A stretch of DNA of 64,000 nt from Limnohabitans sp. Rim47 (GTDB taxonomy: Bacteria > Pseudomonadota > Gammaproteobacteria > Burkholderiales > Burkholderiaceae_C), in contig NZ_FBYA01000001.1 of the NCBI RefSeq assembly GCF_001517545.1, forward strand, positions 125,181 to 189,180. The letters are read 5' to 3'. The position numbers and the translations under genes are program-made. Numbering within the stretch: the stretch's first letter is position 1; the number at the start of each line of letters is the position of its first letter. Of the stretch, positions 26,343 through 35,146 are shown piece by piece. The notes beneath the pieces were generated by a model that made no database searches, was not told where the DNA came from, and worked only from the letters and a program-made list of their open reading frames with translations.

Positions 26343-27116
26343 TCAGAGCTTCAGGGGCGACACCAACAACTTGTCACCCTCCGGACCTGATTGCAGAGAA
26401 ACTTGGGCGGCTTGCCCCCAAACGTCTTTGGGCAATGCATTTTCGCTGGTGCGGTAAATGCCAGCGATGGAAATCAATTCAGGCTCCATGGCCTGCGCAA
26501 AGATGCGTGCCTCTGTGTTGCCACGTGCGCCTGCGATGGCCTTGCCACGCAAAGCAGCATAAATGTGAATATTGCCATCGGCAATCACTTCTGCGCCCGC
26601 ATTCACGATGGCCAAAACAATCAGATCACGCCCTTTGGCATACACCTGCTGACCTGAACGCAATGGTTTGTCGATCACCATCGGGCCCAATGCGGCAGAA
26701 GGTGCGGTGGGTGTGGTCACTGGTTCAGGCTTAGGTGACTCTTGCACAACCGCAGCAAGCTGCACAGAACGCCGAATGCGCGCATCACTGGCATCGACCA
26801 AGCCCAAGGCCTTGGCTTGCTCCAAAAGAGGCCCTTGAGCGCCTTTAATGGCCAAAGGCCACAAAGCTTGTTCACGCAAAAGGGGGAGCAAGCTGGAAAG
26901 ATCAATTGAAGCGTCGTTTTCTTCCAAATTCAAAAAACTGACATCAATGATCACAGGATCCTGGTCAAAAAACCCGGGACTGTCATCCAGTTGTTGCTTC
27001 AAAGACTGCGAAATGGCCTGTATGTCTGTGGTTTTAAGTACCAAGGCGACCAAAGACAAATCAGCGCTTTTGATGTCGTAACAGTTTGAAAGAGGTGTTT
27101 CTGAAACGATCGCCAT
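26343..27116 (-). CDS. minC: Septum site-determining protein MinC
   Basis: FtsZ polymerisation inhibitor, 257 residues. The N-terminal FtsZ-interacting domain has LSLVALVLKTTD; a proline-rich linker with PKPEPVTTPTAP follows. The C-terminal beta-helix domain (LRSGQQVYAKGRDLIVLAIV, GAEVIADGNIHIYAALRGKA) binds MinD. First gene of the min operon; its promoter should lie in the AT-rich gap upstream, which also contains DnaA-box-like sites. Confidence 0.95.
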   Translation of the reverse strand: MAIVSETPLSNCYDIKSADLSLVALVLKTTDIQAISQSLKQQLDDSPGFFDQDPVIIDVSFLNLEENDASIDLSSLLPLLREQALWPLAIKGAQGPLLEQAKALGLVDASDARIRRSVQLAAVVQESPKPEPVTTPTAPSAALGPMVIDKPLRSGQQVYAKGRDLIVLAIVNAGAEVIADGNIHIYAALRGKAIAGARGNTEARIFAQAMEPELISIAGIYRTSENALPKDVWGQAAQVSLQSGPEGDKLLVSPLKL

Positions 27117-27228
27117 GGTGCCATCAGGGGGAGGAAAGTGGCAAATCTTAACAGCGCAGTTGTTCTTTGTTCTTTCTCTATAGATTTATATCTTTAAATA
27201 GTGGTAGTAGATAAGGAAGCCACTTGTG

Positions 27229-27396
27229 TGTGGACAAGCTGTTTTTTCTCAGCAATGACAACAACTTGCGTCGCATGTGAAGGTGTGCACTGCAGCGCTT
27301 TTTTGGTGTTTCGCCAAAATGAACAACTTTTAGATCGGACTTCAAGCTGTGGATAACCTAGGGTTTGTTATTTTTTTATCCACAGGCTTATCCAGA
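27229..27396. promoter_or_regulatory. Cluster of DnaA-box-like sites in the AT-rich gap upstream of minC
   Basis: The 288-bp gap 27117-27404 holds no gene but is AT-rich. It contains TGTGGACAA (27229-27237, one mismatch), TGTGGATAA (27348-27356, perfect on the minus strand), TTATCCACA (27376-27384, perfect) and TTATCCAGA (27388-27396, one mismatch). The two perfect boxes also form a 10-bp inverted repeat CTGTGGATAA/TTATCCACAG with a 19-nt loop. Confidence 0.5.
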
Positions 27397-27404
27397 ACAG
27401 GATG

Positions 27405-27614
27405 TCATGTTTCGAGCAGCCATTGGATGACGCCTTTGGCCACGAAACCCAGCATGCCAAATGCCAGTCCCAGAAAAATAACAAATGTGCCAAATTTCCC
27501 GGCTTTGGATTCCCACGCCAATTGACCAATGATGAACAGCATGTAGAGCATGAAAGCTCCGACACCGATCGTCAGGCCAAACCAGGCGAATTGTTCTTCG
27601 TTGAAGCCCAACAT
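27405..27614 (-). CDS. Small membrane protein, DUF2788 family
   Basis: 69 residues with two hydrophobic helices (FGLTIGVGAFMLYMLFIIG and FGTFVIFLGLAFGMLGFVA) separated by QLAWESKAGK. The pattern fits DUF2788, an uncharacterised family. The ATG at 27614 shares its first base with the preceding stop (TGATG), so translation is coupled to the DUF2189 gene; a GTG three bases earlier is also possible. Probably an inner-membrane protein of unknown role. Confidence 0.75.
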   Translation of the reverse strand: MLGFNEEQFAWFGLTIGVGAFMLYMLFIIGQLAWESKAGKFGTFVIFLGLAFGMLGFVAKGVIQWLLET

Positions 27615-28468
27615 CACCGTTCACCTTGCTCGGTGATGCGTTCTTCCAGATCAGAGACATCCACAAGGTGCCGATAAGCATGCCAGCTGCCATGCCCCAG
27701 CATGGGAATGACCAGGATGAGGCCCAAAAAGAGTGAAAAAATGCCCAGCATGCAAAAGCCAATGATCAAAAAAGCCCACAAAGTCATCTGCAAAGGGTGG
27801 GTCAGCACGGTTTTCCAGCTTGTCAGTACCGCTTGCAACACGGTGACTCGGCGGTCCAACAACAAGGGCATGGACACCACACTGGAGGCAAACACGGGCA
27901 CGGCCATCATGCCGCCCAGGCCGATCCAAAGTTCAAATAAATAGCCTTCTTTGGCCAACACCACATGGCGTATGAAGTCGACAGGCGTGTGAATGGGGCT
28001 GGGTGCCAACAGGGTGATCAGGGCGGCTGAGGTGATGACCCAGCCAGTGGCAGCCAGGCCCAGTAACAAGCCAAAGCGAATCAGGCTCCAGTAGCTGTCA
28101 GGTTGGTGTTGCAAGCGCATTTGCCACTGCGTCCAGGTTTGCACCAGCAAATCAAAATCGACCTTTTCCCCTCGTTCCATGGCGCGACTCATGGCATACA
28201 GGCTGGTGGCCAGCACGGGTGCCACCACCATGAAACCCGACAAATAACCCACCAACAACCAAAATTGGTCGTGCGCCAGTAAAGCGATAAAGCCACCGAA
28301 ACCGGCCAGCACAAGGCCGTGCATGGTGCTCAGCAAAGGCGCTCGAGCCATGTCCTTGAACCCCAAGGCCAACCATTGCATGGGCTGATCGGCTGCGATG
28401 GGCCGAATGGGCGGTAAAAAAACGCCAGAGCGTGTCTGTGTGGCATCGGAATGGAATTTTTGAGGCAT
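27614..28468 (-). CDS. Integral membrane protein, DUF2189 family
   Basis: 284 residues from the ATG at 28468. A conserved N-terminal part (LGFKDMARAPLLSTMHG) is followed by about six hydrophobic helices and the family-like LYAMSRAMERGEKV. Later helices carry WIGLGGMMAVPVFASSVVSMPL and GLILVIPMLGHGSWHAYRHL. DUF2189 has no established function. It is coupled to the downstream DUF2788 gene. Confidence 0.8.
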   Translation of the reverse strand: MPQKFHSDATQTRSGVFLPPIRPIAADQPMQWLALGFKDMARAPLLSTMHGLVLAGFGGFIALLAHDQFWLLVGYLSGFMVVAPVLATSLYAMSRAMERGEKVDFDLLVQTWTQWQMRLQHQPDSYWSLIRFGLLLGLAATGWVITSAALITLLAPSPIHTPVDFIRHVVLAKEGYLFELWIGLGGMMAVPVFASSVVSMPLLLDRRVTVLQAVLTSWKTVLTHPLQMTLWAFLIIGFCMLGIFSLFLGLILVIPMLGHGSWHAYRHLVDVSDLEERITEQGER

Positions 28469-28531
28469 GCACAAAGCTTAACCAGACAAGGCGGCCTCCA
28501 CCTTGATGTGGGTCAAGTCTAAAAGTGCAAC

Positions 28532-28556
28532 AAAAAGGCCGCTCATGGAGCGGCCT
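28532..28556 (-). terminator. Rho-independent terminator of the Spy-like gene
   Basis: Perfect 9-bp stem AGGCCGCTC/GAGCGGCCT with a 3-nt loop, followed on the minus strand by TTTTTG. It lies 34 bp beyond the Spy-like stop codon. Confidence 0.85.
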
Positions 28557-28589
28557 GGTGCTTATGACAAGTCGGGCTTGCCAGTGTTG

Positions 28590-29090
28590 TCAATGTTGGC
28601 CGTGGTGCCCGCCATGCTCCTTGCCACCGCGCATGCCTTCACCCATTTTTTTCATGCCGCGTGCGGTTTCTGCATCGAACACTTTCTTTTGTGTGTCGCT
28701 TAACGCGGCATAAAAGGTTTTGGTGGCGTTGGCGTGCTTCTGCATTTGTGCATCGCGTTGGCCTTTATGGGCTTGCATTTGGTCGATGCGCTCAGGAGTC
28801 GTCATTTTTTCCATGGCGGCCCGGTCAGGATGCGCCATGGGCTGAGTGGGGGGCTGCATGGCTTGTTCGAAAGCAGTCCAAGCAGATGCTTGACCGGCTT
28901 CGAGTTTCAGTTTGCCTTTCAAATCGGCCAAATGTTTGGCATGGCGTTCGCCCATTTTGGCGTGCATTTTGTCCATGCGTTCAGCGCGGGGGTTGTTGGT
29001 TTTGATCTCAGGGGCGGTTTGCGCCAAGGTCAAACCGCTCAGGCCAGCCAACAAACTAGCAGCAATCAAGGTGGTACGAATCGATTTCAT
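28590..29090 (-). CDS. Spy/CpxP-like periplasmic protein (LTxxQ family)
   Basis: 166 residues with a signal peptide (MKSIRTTLIAASLLAGLSGLTLAQ). The mature chain is helical and rich in Met, Lys and His (RMDKMHAKMGERHAKHLADLKGKL), with the LTxxQ-like LSDTQKKVFD near the C-terminus and a His/Gly tail. Spy and CpxP relatives are periplasmic chaperones or metal-stress proteins. The ATG at 29090 follows AAAGGATGTTTTCC. Its closeness to the copper genes and the Met/His content suggest a role in metal stress, which is inference. Confidence 0.75.
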   Translation of the reverse strand: MKSIRTTLIAASLLAGLSGLTLAQTAPEIKTNNPRAERMDKMHAKMGERHAKHLADLKGKLKLEAGQASAWTAFEQAMQPPTQPMAHPDRAAMEKMTTPERIDQMQAHKGQRDAQMQKHANATKTFYAALSDTQKKVFDAETARGMKKMGEGMRGGKEHGGHHGQH

Positions 29091-29212
29091 GGAAAACATC
29101 CTTTCAGTGATGGGATGTCGTCAGTGTGCGTGGCCTGTGTTGCTGCGCAGTGCGGTTTATGCAGTGATTTGTAAAGACAGATGAAGCTTTGTGCCGAGTT
29201 AAAACGGGTGAG

Positions 29213-29407
29213 TCAGACGTTGCGGTTTCTGCAAGTGTTAATGCCCAGCAAGCTGTAAGGTGGACACCAGCCCATCAGCCCTGTGGCAAGTGGTACCAAG
29301 CCCAACCAACCCCACCAGCCAACGGTGCTGGTGGCAGCCAATGCGATCAAAACCAGTCCTGCAAGGATGCGGATGATGCGTTCGATACTGCCGATATTTT
29401 TGTTCAT
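29213..29407 (-). CDS. Small inner-membrane protein, DUF2892 family
   Basis: 64 residues: MNKNIGSIERIIRILAGL, the usual DUF2892 start, then a second hydrophobic stretch ending in GWCPPYSLLGINTC. Such proteins are often encoded beside rhodanese or heavy-metal genes. A good GGGAGAAC ribosome site precedes it. It lies 26 bp after the CopZ-like gene on the same strand and is probably co-transcribed with it. Confidence 0.85.
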   Translation of the reverse strand: MNKNIGSIERIIRILAGLVLIALAATSTVGWWGWLGLVPLATGLMGWCPPYSLLGINTCRNRNV

Positions 29408-29433
29408 GGTGAGTTCTCCCTTGGGTTAAAAAA

Positions 29434-29631
29434 TCAGGTGATGACGCGGTAGCCTTCATCGGCAACCGCCTTGGCGAGCGCAGCGCGGGGTTGGTCAGAT
29501 TCAACTTGCACTTTGTTTTGTGTGCGGTCAATCGTGACTTTGGCTTGGGCATCCAGTGCCAACAATGCCTTGGTCACGGCCTTTTCGCAGTGGCCACATG
29601 TCATGCCTTCAACGGTGAAAATCTGGTTCAT
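29434..29631 (-). CDS. copZ: Heavy-metal-associated domain protein, CopZ-like copper chaperone
   Basis: 65 residues forming a single HMA domain: FTVEGMTCGHCEKAV with the CxxC metal site, then the ferredoxin-like fold ending in ADEGYRVI. The ATG at 29631 follows AAAGGTACATC. It is divergent from copA with 64 bp between starts, so one operator region can control both. CopZ would hand Cu(I) to CopA. Selectivity for copper over other soft metals is inferred from the neighbour. Confidence 0.88.
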   Translation of the reverse strand: MNQIFTVEGMTCGHCEKAVTKALLALDAQAKVTIDRTQNKVQVESDQPRAALAKAVADEGYRVIT

Positions 29632-29660
29632 GATGTACCTTTCAGACAAGCCCTCAGGGG

Positions 29661-29686
29661 TTTGTTGAAGCATAGTTCAAAACAAA
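29661..29686. promoter_or_regulatory. Inverted repeat in the copZ-copA divergent region
   Basis: TTTGTTGAA (29661-29669) faces TTCAAAACAAA (29676-29686) across GCATAG; the arms pair except for a 2-base bulge. It lies 10 bp before the copA start and 30 bp from copZ. Placement fits a metal-responsive operator such as a MerR/CueR-type site, but no regulator gene is adjacent. Confidence 0.45.
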
Positions 29687-29695
29687 TCGCACAAC

Positions 29696-31927
29696 ATGAC
29701 ACAGATCAAGACCGAACCCGTTGCCAGCAACACCGTGATGGACATCGGCATTGGTGGCATGACCTGCGCCTCGTGTGTGGCACGGGTCGAAAAAGCACTC
29801 AACAAAGTGCCCGGCGTGGCGTCGGCCTCGGTCAATCTGGCCACCGAAACAGCACGCATTGTCGTAACCGATCCGGCGTTGACCGACGCCCGCTTGCGCC
29901 GAGTGGTGCGCGATGCCGGTTACGAACCCCGTTCAGTGGAAGCAGCCGAGGCGCAGGCCAACAACAACTCGCCTTGGACAGGTTTTGCGCCCGTGGGCTT
30001 TGGTTTGGTGTTGTCCGCGCCCTTGGTGATGCCCATGTTGGGCGATCTGTGGGGCCAGCACTGGATGCTGCCCGCCTGGGTGCAGTTTGCGTTGACCACG
30101 CCCGTGCAATTCATTTTGGGCGCGCGTTTTTACAAAGCAGGCTGGCACGCCCTCAAGGCTTTGACCGGCAATATGGACTTGCTGGTGTCTTTGGGCACCA
30201 CGGCGGGATGGTTGTTGTCGGTGTGGCTGTGGCTGACTGCGCATGAAGGTCACACACCTCATTTGTATTTCGAAGGCTCGGCCGTGGTCATCACTTTGGT
30301 GTTGCTGGGCAAGTGGCTCGAAGCCCGAGCCAAGCGGCAAACCACCGAAGCCATTCGCGCCTTGCACGCGTTGCGGCCCGACAAGGCGCACTGGATCAGC
30401 GAAGACGGCGAAGTCGATGTGCCGGTGGACGAAATTTTGAAGGGCGATCTGATCGTGGTGCGGCCAGGCGAGCGTTTTCCACTTGATGGCGAACTGATTG
30501 AAGGCCAGACGCAGGTCGATGAGTCGATGCTGACAGGAGAGCCTTTGCCCGTGTCCAAAACCGCAGGCGCACAGCTCACCGGGGGATCGATCAACGGTGA
30601 CGGACGCGTGTTGATGCGCGTGACGGCGGTGGGCCATGAGACGGTGCTCTCACACATCATCCGATTGGTCGAGGATGCGCAAGCCGCCAAAGCACCGATT
30701 CAGCGGCTGGTTGACAAAGTGGCTGAAATCTTTGTGCCTGTGGTGCTGTTGGTGGCGCTGGTCACCTTGGGCGTTTGGATGCTGCAAGGCGCGCAATTTG
30801 AAACCGCCTTGATCCACGCAGTGGCGGTACTGGTGATTGCTTGCCCGTGCGCGCTGGGCCTGGCCACGCCTGTGGCCATCATGGCGGGCACGGGTGTGGC
30901 GGCCAAACACGGCATTTTGATCAAAGACGCGCAGGCGCTCGAGATGGCCCACCGCGTGCAAACAGTGGCCTTTGACAAAACCGGCACGCTCACGGTGGGG
31001 CAACCACGGCTGACACACCAAGTACCCGCCCCGGGGCAAGACGAAAGCATCGCCCTGCACTGGGCTGCCTGCGTGCAAAGCGGCAGCGAACACCCGCTGG
31101 CCCGTGCCGTTTTAGCGGCAGCGCAAGCTCAAACACAGGCACAAGGTCTGAAGTTGTTGACCCCTGCCGACTTGGCCGCTGTGCCGGGTCGGGGTGTGCA
31201 GGCCACAGTCGATGGGCACCACTTGCTTTTAGGCAGTCTGCGGTGGCTGCAGCAAGAAGGCCTGGACACCGCTTTGTGGGCCAGCGAGGTGGCCACCTTG
31301 CAAGCGCAAGGCGCTACTTTGTCCGCATTGGCCGAACGCTCCGCTGCGGGTGTGCAAGGCCTGCTGCTGCTGGCCTTCGGCGACGAGCCCAAGGTGGGCG
31401 CTGCCGAGGCCCTTCTGGCGTTGCGCGGGCGCGGCTTGAAACTGGTGATGATCTCCGGCGACAACCAAGCCGCCGCCGAAGCCATGGCGCGTCGTTTGGG
31501 TTTGCGCCCCGAAGAGGGCGAAGTGCTGGCCGACGTGTTGCCCGGCGACAAGGCTGCGCAGGTGCAAAAACTGCGCGAGGGCGGGCGCATCGTGGCCATG
31601 GTCGGCGATGGTGTGAACGATGCCCCGGCGCTGGCTGCCGCTGATGTGGGCATGGCCATGGGCAATGGCACCGACGTGGCCATGCACGCGGCGGGCATCA
31701 CCCTCATGCGCGGCGATGTGGCATTGGTGGGCGCCGCGCTCGACATCTCGGCCCACACCGTGGCCAAGATCAGGCAAAACCTGTTTTGGGCCTTTGCCTA
31801 CAACGTGGCGGGCATACCGCTGGCGGCGCTGGGCTATCTGAACCCGGTGATTGCCGGGGGGGCCATGGCGCTGAGCTCGGTGAGTGTGATGGCCAATGCC
31901 CTGCTGCTCAAGCGCTGGAAACCCTGA
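29696..31927 (+). CDS. copA: Copper-translocating P1B-type ATPase CopA
   Basis: Exports Cu(I) from the cytoplasm. 743 residues with one N-terminal HMA domain (GIGGMTCASCVARVEKAL) and a membrane domain carrying the CPC motif (VIACPCALGLATPVA). The phosphorylation site is FDKTGTLTVG, and the hinge is MVGDGVNDAPALAAADVGMAMG. Late transmembrane residues YNVAGIPLAALGYLNP and MALSSVSVMANALLL match the Cu(I) class. Divergent from the CopZ-like gene. Confidence 0.94.
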   Translation: MTQIKTEPVASNTVMDIGIGGMTCASCVARVEKALNKVPGVASASVNLATETARIVVTDPALTDARLRRVVRDAGYEPRSVEAAEAQANNNSPWTGFAPVGFGLVLSAPLVMPMLGDLWGQHWMLPAWVQFALTTPVQFILGARFYKAGWHALKALTGNMDLLVSLGTTAGWLLSVWLWLTAHEGHTPHLYFEGSAVVITLVLLGKWLEARAKRQTTEAIRALHALRPDKAHWISEDGEVDVPVDEILKGDLIVVRPGERFPLDGELIEGQTQVDESMLTGEPLPVSKTAGAQLTGGSINGDGRVLMRVTAVGHETVLSHIIRLVEDAQAAKAPIQRLVDKVAEIFVPVVLLVALVTLGVWMLQGAQFETALIHAVAVLVIACPCALGLATPVAIMAGTGVAAKHGILIKDAQALEMAHRVQTVAFDKTGTLTVGQPRLTHQVPAPGQDESIALHWAACVQSGSEHPLARAVLAAAQAQTQAQGLKLLTPADLAAVPGRGVQATVDGHHLLLGSLRWLQQEGLDTALWASEVATLQAQGATLSALAERSAAGVQGLLLLAFGDEPKVGAAEALLALRGRGLKLVMISGDNQAAAEAMARRLGLRPEEGEVLADVLPGDKAAQVQKLREGGRIVAMVGDGVNDAPALAAADVGMAMGNGTDVAMHAAGITLMRGDVALVGAALDISAHTVAKIRQNLFWAFAYNVAGIPLAALGYLNPVIAGGAMALSSVSVMANALLLKRWKP

Positions 31928-32083
31928 GCATGGGATGCACACAGACGGCTCGTTGAGTTTGCGGCAGGCAAGCCCTTCGGCCAAATGTGAGCAGGGCCAG
32001 ATCACCTGTTTTTGACATTCGTCATGGTGCGTTTGTGCACAAACCGGCAGACTGAATCCATTCAGAACCCGGAGGTTGTTTTC

Positions 32084-32665
32084 ATGACACAGCACAGTGC
32101 GCTTCAAATCATTCGAGACGAACACGCCTCATTGGCGGCCATGCTCCAGTCCATGCGCATGATGGTCAAGCGCGGTCCTGCAGAAGATCGGCGTAACTTT
32201 TTTGACGTCGTGCGCGGCATGCTGTTTTACATCGACGAATTTCCAGAGCGCTTGCATCACCCTAAAGAATCCAACCTGTTGTTTCCCAAAGTCGTGAAGC
32301 TGGCCCCCAAAGTGATGGGGGCCATTGACAAGCTGGAACGCGATCACATGGCCAGTGAAAAAGCCGCTCGCGACATGCAGCATTTGCTGCTGGCTTGGGA
32401 GCTGCTGGGGGCAGGCCGCCGCCAGGCATTTGAAGAAGCGTTTGAAAACTACGTCAACTTTTATCTGGAGCACATGAACCTGGAAGAAACAGTGATCCTG
32501 CCCGAGGCAGAGCGGTGTTTTTCAGAAGACGATTGGCGTGTGCTGAATGCGGCGTTTGCAGAAAACGCCGATCCTCTTACAGGGCATTACCCGCCTGCTC
32601 AAGAATACGAAAAACTTTTCAGCTTGATCGTGACCCGCGCACCTTCACCGATTGGTTTGGGTTGA
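32084..32665 (+). CDS. Hemerythrin HHE domain protein
   Basis: 193 residues. Candidate di-iron ligands are in RDEHASL, LHHPKESNLLFPK, ERDHMASEK and EHMNLEETVILP, matching the HHE pattern of hemerythrin-like proteins that sense or scavenge oxygen, NO or iron. The ATG at 32084 follows a strong GGAGG ribosome site; a longer frame upstream is not conserved. It follows copA by 156 bp on the same strand but with its own leader, so co-regulation is uncertain. Confidence 0.88.
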   Translation: MTQHSALQIIRDEHASLAAMLQSMRMMVKRGPAEDRRNFFDVVRGMLFYIDEFPERLHHPKESNLLFPKVVKLAPKVMGAIDKLERDHMASEKAARDMQHLLLAWELLGAGRRQAFEEAFENYVNFYLEHMNLEETVILPEAERCFSEDDWRVLNAAFAENADPLTGHYPPAQEYEKLFSLIVTRAPSPIGLG

Positions 32666-32682
32666 GGTGCTGCGCGCAACTG

Positions 32683-33807
32683 TCAGGGCGGTGACAAATG
32701 CGGGTAATCGGTGTAGCCCGCGTCCCTTCCGCCGTAAAACGTGGCGCGGTCTGCTGTGTTGAACGGCCCGCCCTGACGCAAGCGCAGACCCAGATCGGGG
32801 TTGGCTATAAAGGGTCGGCCGAACGCCAGCAAATCGGCACCTTGCGACAGGGCTTGTTCGGCCAGCGGCAAGTCGTAGCCATTGTTGAGCATCCAGGCGC
32901 CTTGGCCACCTGCAGACGCGTAGGCGCGGCGCAGTGCCGCGTAATCAAAAGCAAGGGGCCCTTGCTGGTGGTCACGAGGCCCACCCGTCGATCCTTCGAT
33001 CACATGCACATAGGCCAGGCCCATCGGGCCCAGCAAACCGGCCACGTGCTCAAACAAGGGCTGAGGCTGTTCATCGCAGGCGTCGTTGGCGGGCGTGACG
33101 GGTGACAGGCGGATGCCTGTTCGGTCTCCGCCAATTTCGGCAACCACCGCCGCCATGACTTCGTTCAAAAAACGGGCGCGGTTTTCAACCGTGCCGCCGT
33201 AAGCATCCGTTCGCTGGTTGCTGCCAGAGCGCAAAAACTGGTCGATCAGATAACCGTTGGCGGCATGCACCTCGACCCCGTCAAAACCGGCGGCGATGGC
33301 GTTGGCCGCAGCGCGGCGGTAATCCTGCACGATGCCGGGCAATTCGCGTGCATCAAGCGCACGAGGGGTTGATGTGTCCATGAACTTGGCCTGGCCATCG
33401 ACCAGCAACACGGTTTTGGTTTTTGCCGTGATGGCTGACGGCGCCACAGGCGCGGCGCCGCCCGGCTGCAAACTCGTGTGCGACACGCGGCCCACATGCC
33501 ACAGCTGCATCACGATCTTGCCGCCCTCTGCGTGCACGCCGTCTGTGACCTGTTTCCAAGAAGCGACTTGCGCTTCGCTCCAGATGCCGGGCACATCGGC
33601 ATAGCCTTGGCCTTGGTGGCTGATGGCCGTGGCCTCGGTGACGATGAGGCCCGCGCCCGTGACCGGGTTGGCGCGTTGGCGGTAATAGGTGGCCATTCGT
33701 GCGTTGGCCAGTGCGCCGGGTGCGCGGTTGCGTGTCAAGGGGGCCATCACAATGCGTGAGGCTAAGTGCATGGCACCGACTTGGCAGGGTTCAAACAAAG
33801 AGGTCAT
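32683..33807 (-). CDS. Old yellow enzyme family alkene reductase (NemA-like)
   Basis: FMN-dependent NAD(P)H reductase of activated alkenes, 374 residues. Landmarks: VMAPLTRNRAPGALAN, LIVTEATAISHQGQGY, IVMQLWHVGRVSH, HAANGYLIDQFLRSGSNQRTDAYGG and FGRPFIANPDL. These match the classical N-ethylmaleimide reductase group used in detoxifying electrophiles. It sits 39 bp downstream of the class II aldolase gene on the same strand and is convergent with hemerythrin. Confidence 0.92.
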   Translation of the reverse strand: MTSLFEPCQVGAMHLASRIVMAPLTRNRAPGALANARMATYYRQRANPVTGAGLIVTEATAISHQGQGYADVPGIWSEAQVASWKQVTDGVHAEGGKIVMQLWHVGRVSHTSLQPGGAAPVAPSAITAKTKTVLLVDGQAKFMDTSTPRALDARELPGIVQDYRRAAANAIAAGFDGVEVHAANGYLIDQFLRSGSNQRTDAYGGTVENRARFLNEVMAAVVAEIGGDRTGIRLSPVTPANDACDEQPQPLFEHVAGLLGPMGLAYVHVIEGSTGGPRDHQQGPLAFDYAALRRAYASAGGQGAWMLNNGYDLPLAEQALSQGADLLAFGRPFIANPDLGLRLRQGGPFNTADRATFYGGRDAGYTDYPHLSPP

Positions 33808-33846
33808 GTGTGCGGTTCAAACAAAAAAGGACATTGAGGGCCTGTT

Positions 33847-34632
33847 TCAGTGAGCGTAATCTGGGCTCTCGCGTTGCAACTTTCGCAGCAACGACGGCCA
33901 GACAAACGCACCGCCCAGGCCGCCGGTTTGCACGCGTGAGGCATGGGCCACCCCCGTCAGGATTTGCGGGTCCACGGCCGTCAGGTCCGCCGGACCGGAC
34001 TGGCCCGCCAGCGCATCCACCTGAATGCGGCAGGTGTTTTCAAACGTGTACATCGACAAGAAAGCATCGGCAATGGTCTTGCCCACCGTCAGCAGGCCGT
34101 GGTTGCGCAGCATCAAAAAATTGGCCTCGCCCAGATCGGTTTGCAGCCGCGTTTTTTCGTCGTCGCGAATCGCCACGCCTTCATAGCCGTGATAGGCCAG
34201 CGATGCCAGCACAAAGGTGCTTTGCTGACTGATGGGCAGCACGCCGTGCTGTTGCGCGCTCACGGCCACGCCGGCACGGGTGTGTGTGTGCAGCACGCAG
34301 CCCGCATCGGGCCTGGCCTCGTGCACTGCGCTGTGGATCACAAAGCCCGCTGGGTTCACTGGGAAGGGGCTGTCATGCAATTTGTTGCACTGCATGTCCA
34401 CCTTGACCAGGCTGGAGGCGGTGATCTCGTCAAACATCAGGCCATAGGGATTGATCAGGAACTGGTGCGCATCGCCTGCCACCGAGTGCGGCAGCTTGGC
34501 GCTGATGTGGGTGAACACCAGATCGCTCCAGCCATACAGCGCCACCAGCCGGTAGCAAGCTGCGAGGTCCAGGCGCAACTGCCATTCATCGGGGTGAACG
34601 CTGTCTTTCAGGGAGGGAATTTCAAACGCCAT
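33847..34632 (-). CDS. Class II aldolase/adducin family protein
   Basis: 261 residues. Zinc-binding histidines are in VLHTHTRAGVAV and MLRNHGLLTVG, with the fold seen in LYGWSDLVFTHISAKLP and FLINPYGLMFDEITAS. Members act as sugar-phosphate or hydroxy-acid aldolases or epimerases; this subgroup is poorly characterised. The ATG at 34632 is chosen from the conserved start MAFEIPSL. Likely first gene of a two-gene unit with the old yellow enzyme. The 223 bp upstream (34633-34855) show no gene. Confidence 0.87.
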   Translation of the reverse strand: MAFEIPSLKDSVHPDEWQLRLDLAACYRLVALYGWSDLVFTHISAKLPHSVAGDAHQFLINPYGLMFDEITASSLVKVDMQCNKLHDSPFPVNPAGFVIHSAVHEARPDAGCVLHTHTRAGVAVSAQQHGVLPISQQSTFVLASLAYHGYEGVAIRDDEKTRLQTDLGEANFLMLRNHGLLTVGKTIADAFLSMYTFENTCRIQVDALAGQSGPADLTAVDPQILTGVAHASRVQTGGLGGAFVWPSLLRKLQRESPDYAH

Positions 34633-34855
34633 GAACGTGCTCCGGAGCATTAAAAAGGAAGCTTCAGCTTAACCACAGGCCGTGCAATGGATTGACGTCT
34701 TGGTGACTGTGTTTTTGTTGAGGCTTGTCACCTTCATCCCGTGGTGGGTGTTTTTTAGACACGTCTTTGCTTGGGGCCTTTGGCCTATCAGTGTGGCTTA
34801 GTTGCCAAGTTGGGGTGGCGTCAGAGTGGCTTACGCGTTTTGAATTTCACCGCCT

Positions 34856-35146
34856 TCACGCTGGCCGTGTCAGCAGTTCCAGTCGCGTCAGAAACCTGAG
34901 TGCAAATTGCCCGCCGTCGTCCTGCGGCCCGCACATTTCCCAAGAGGCCTGCAGTTGTCCGCATACCGCCGGGCGATCCGGCTGGCCGAAGATCTTGCAA
35001 CGCCGTTGCTCGTCCAGCTGCACGCAGGGCACGCCCGCAGGTTTGCCGTCCGGCATGCCCGGTATGGGCGATGAGATGGACGGCGCAATACAGCAGGCTG
35101 CGCAGCCAGGACGGCAGTGCGCCGCGTGAGTGTGGGGTGAACTCAT
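34856..35146 (-). CDS. YkgJ family cysteine cluster protein
   Basis: 96 residues. The cysteine pattern CRPGCAACC, then CVQLDEQRRCKIFGQPDRPAVC, matches the YkgJ/Fli-B-like zinc- or iron-chelating family of unknown function. The start overlaps the mltA stop in an ATGA junction (35146-35143), so it is the last gene of the mltA unit. Confidence 0.85.
   Translation of the reverse strand: MSSPHTHAAHCRPGCAACCIAPSISSPIPGMPDGKPAGVPCVQLDEQRRCKIFGQPDRPAVCGQLQASWEMCGPQDDGGQFALRFLTRLELLTRPA

Noticed and set aside
27117..27404. Chromosomal replication origin
   Set aside because: DnaA boxes and AT-richness are suggestive, but dnaA, dnaN and rpmH are absent from the window; kept only as a DnaA-box cluster.
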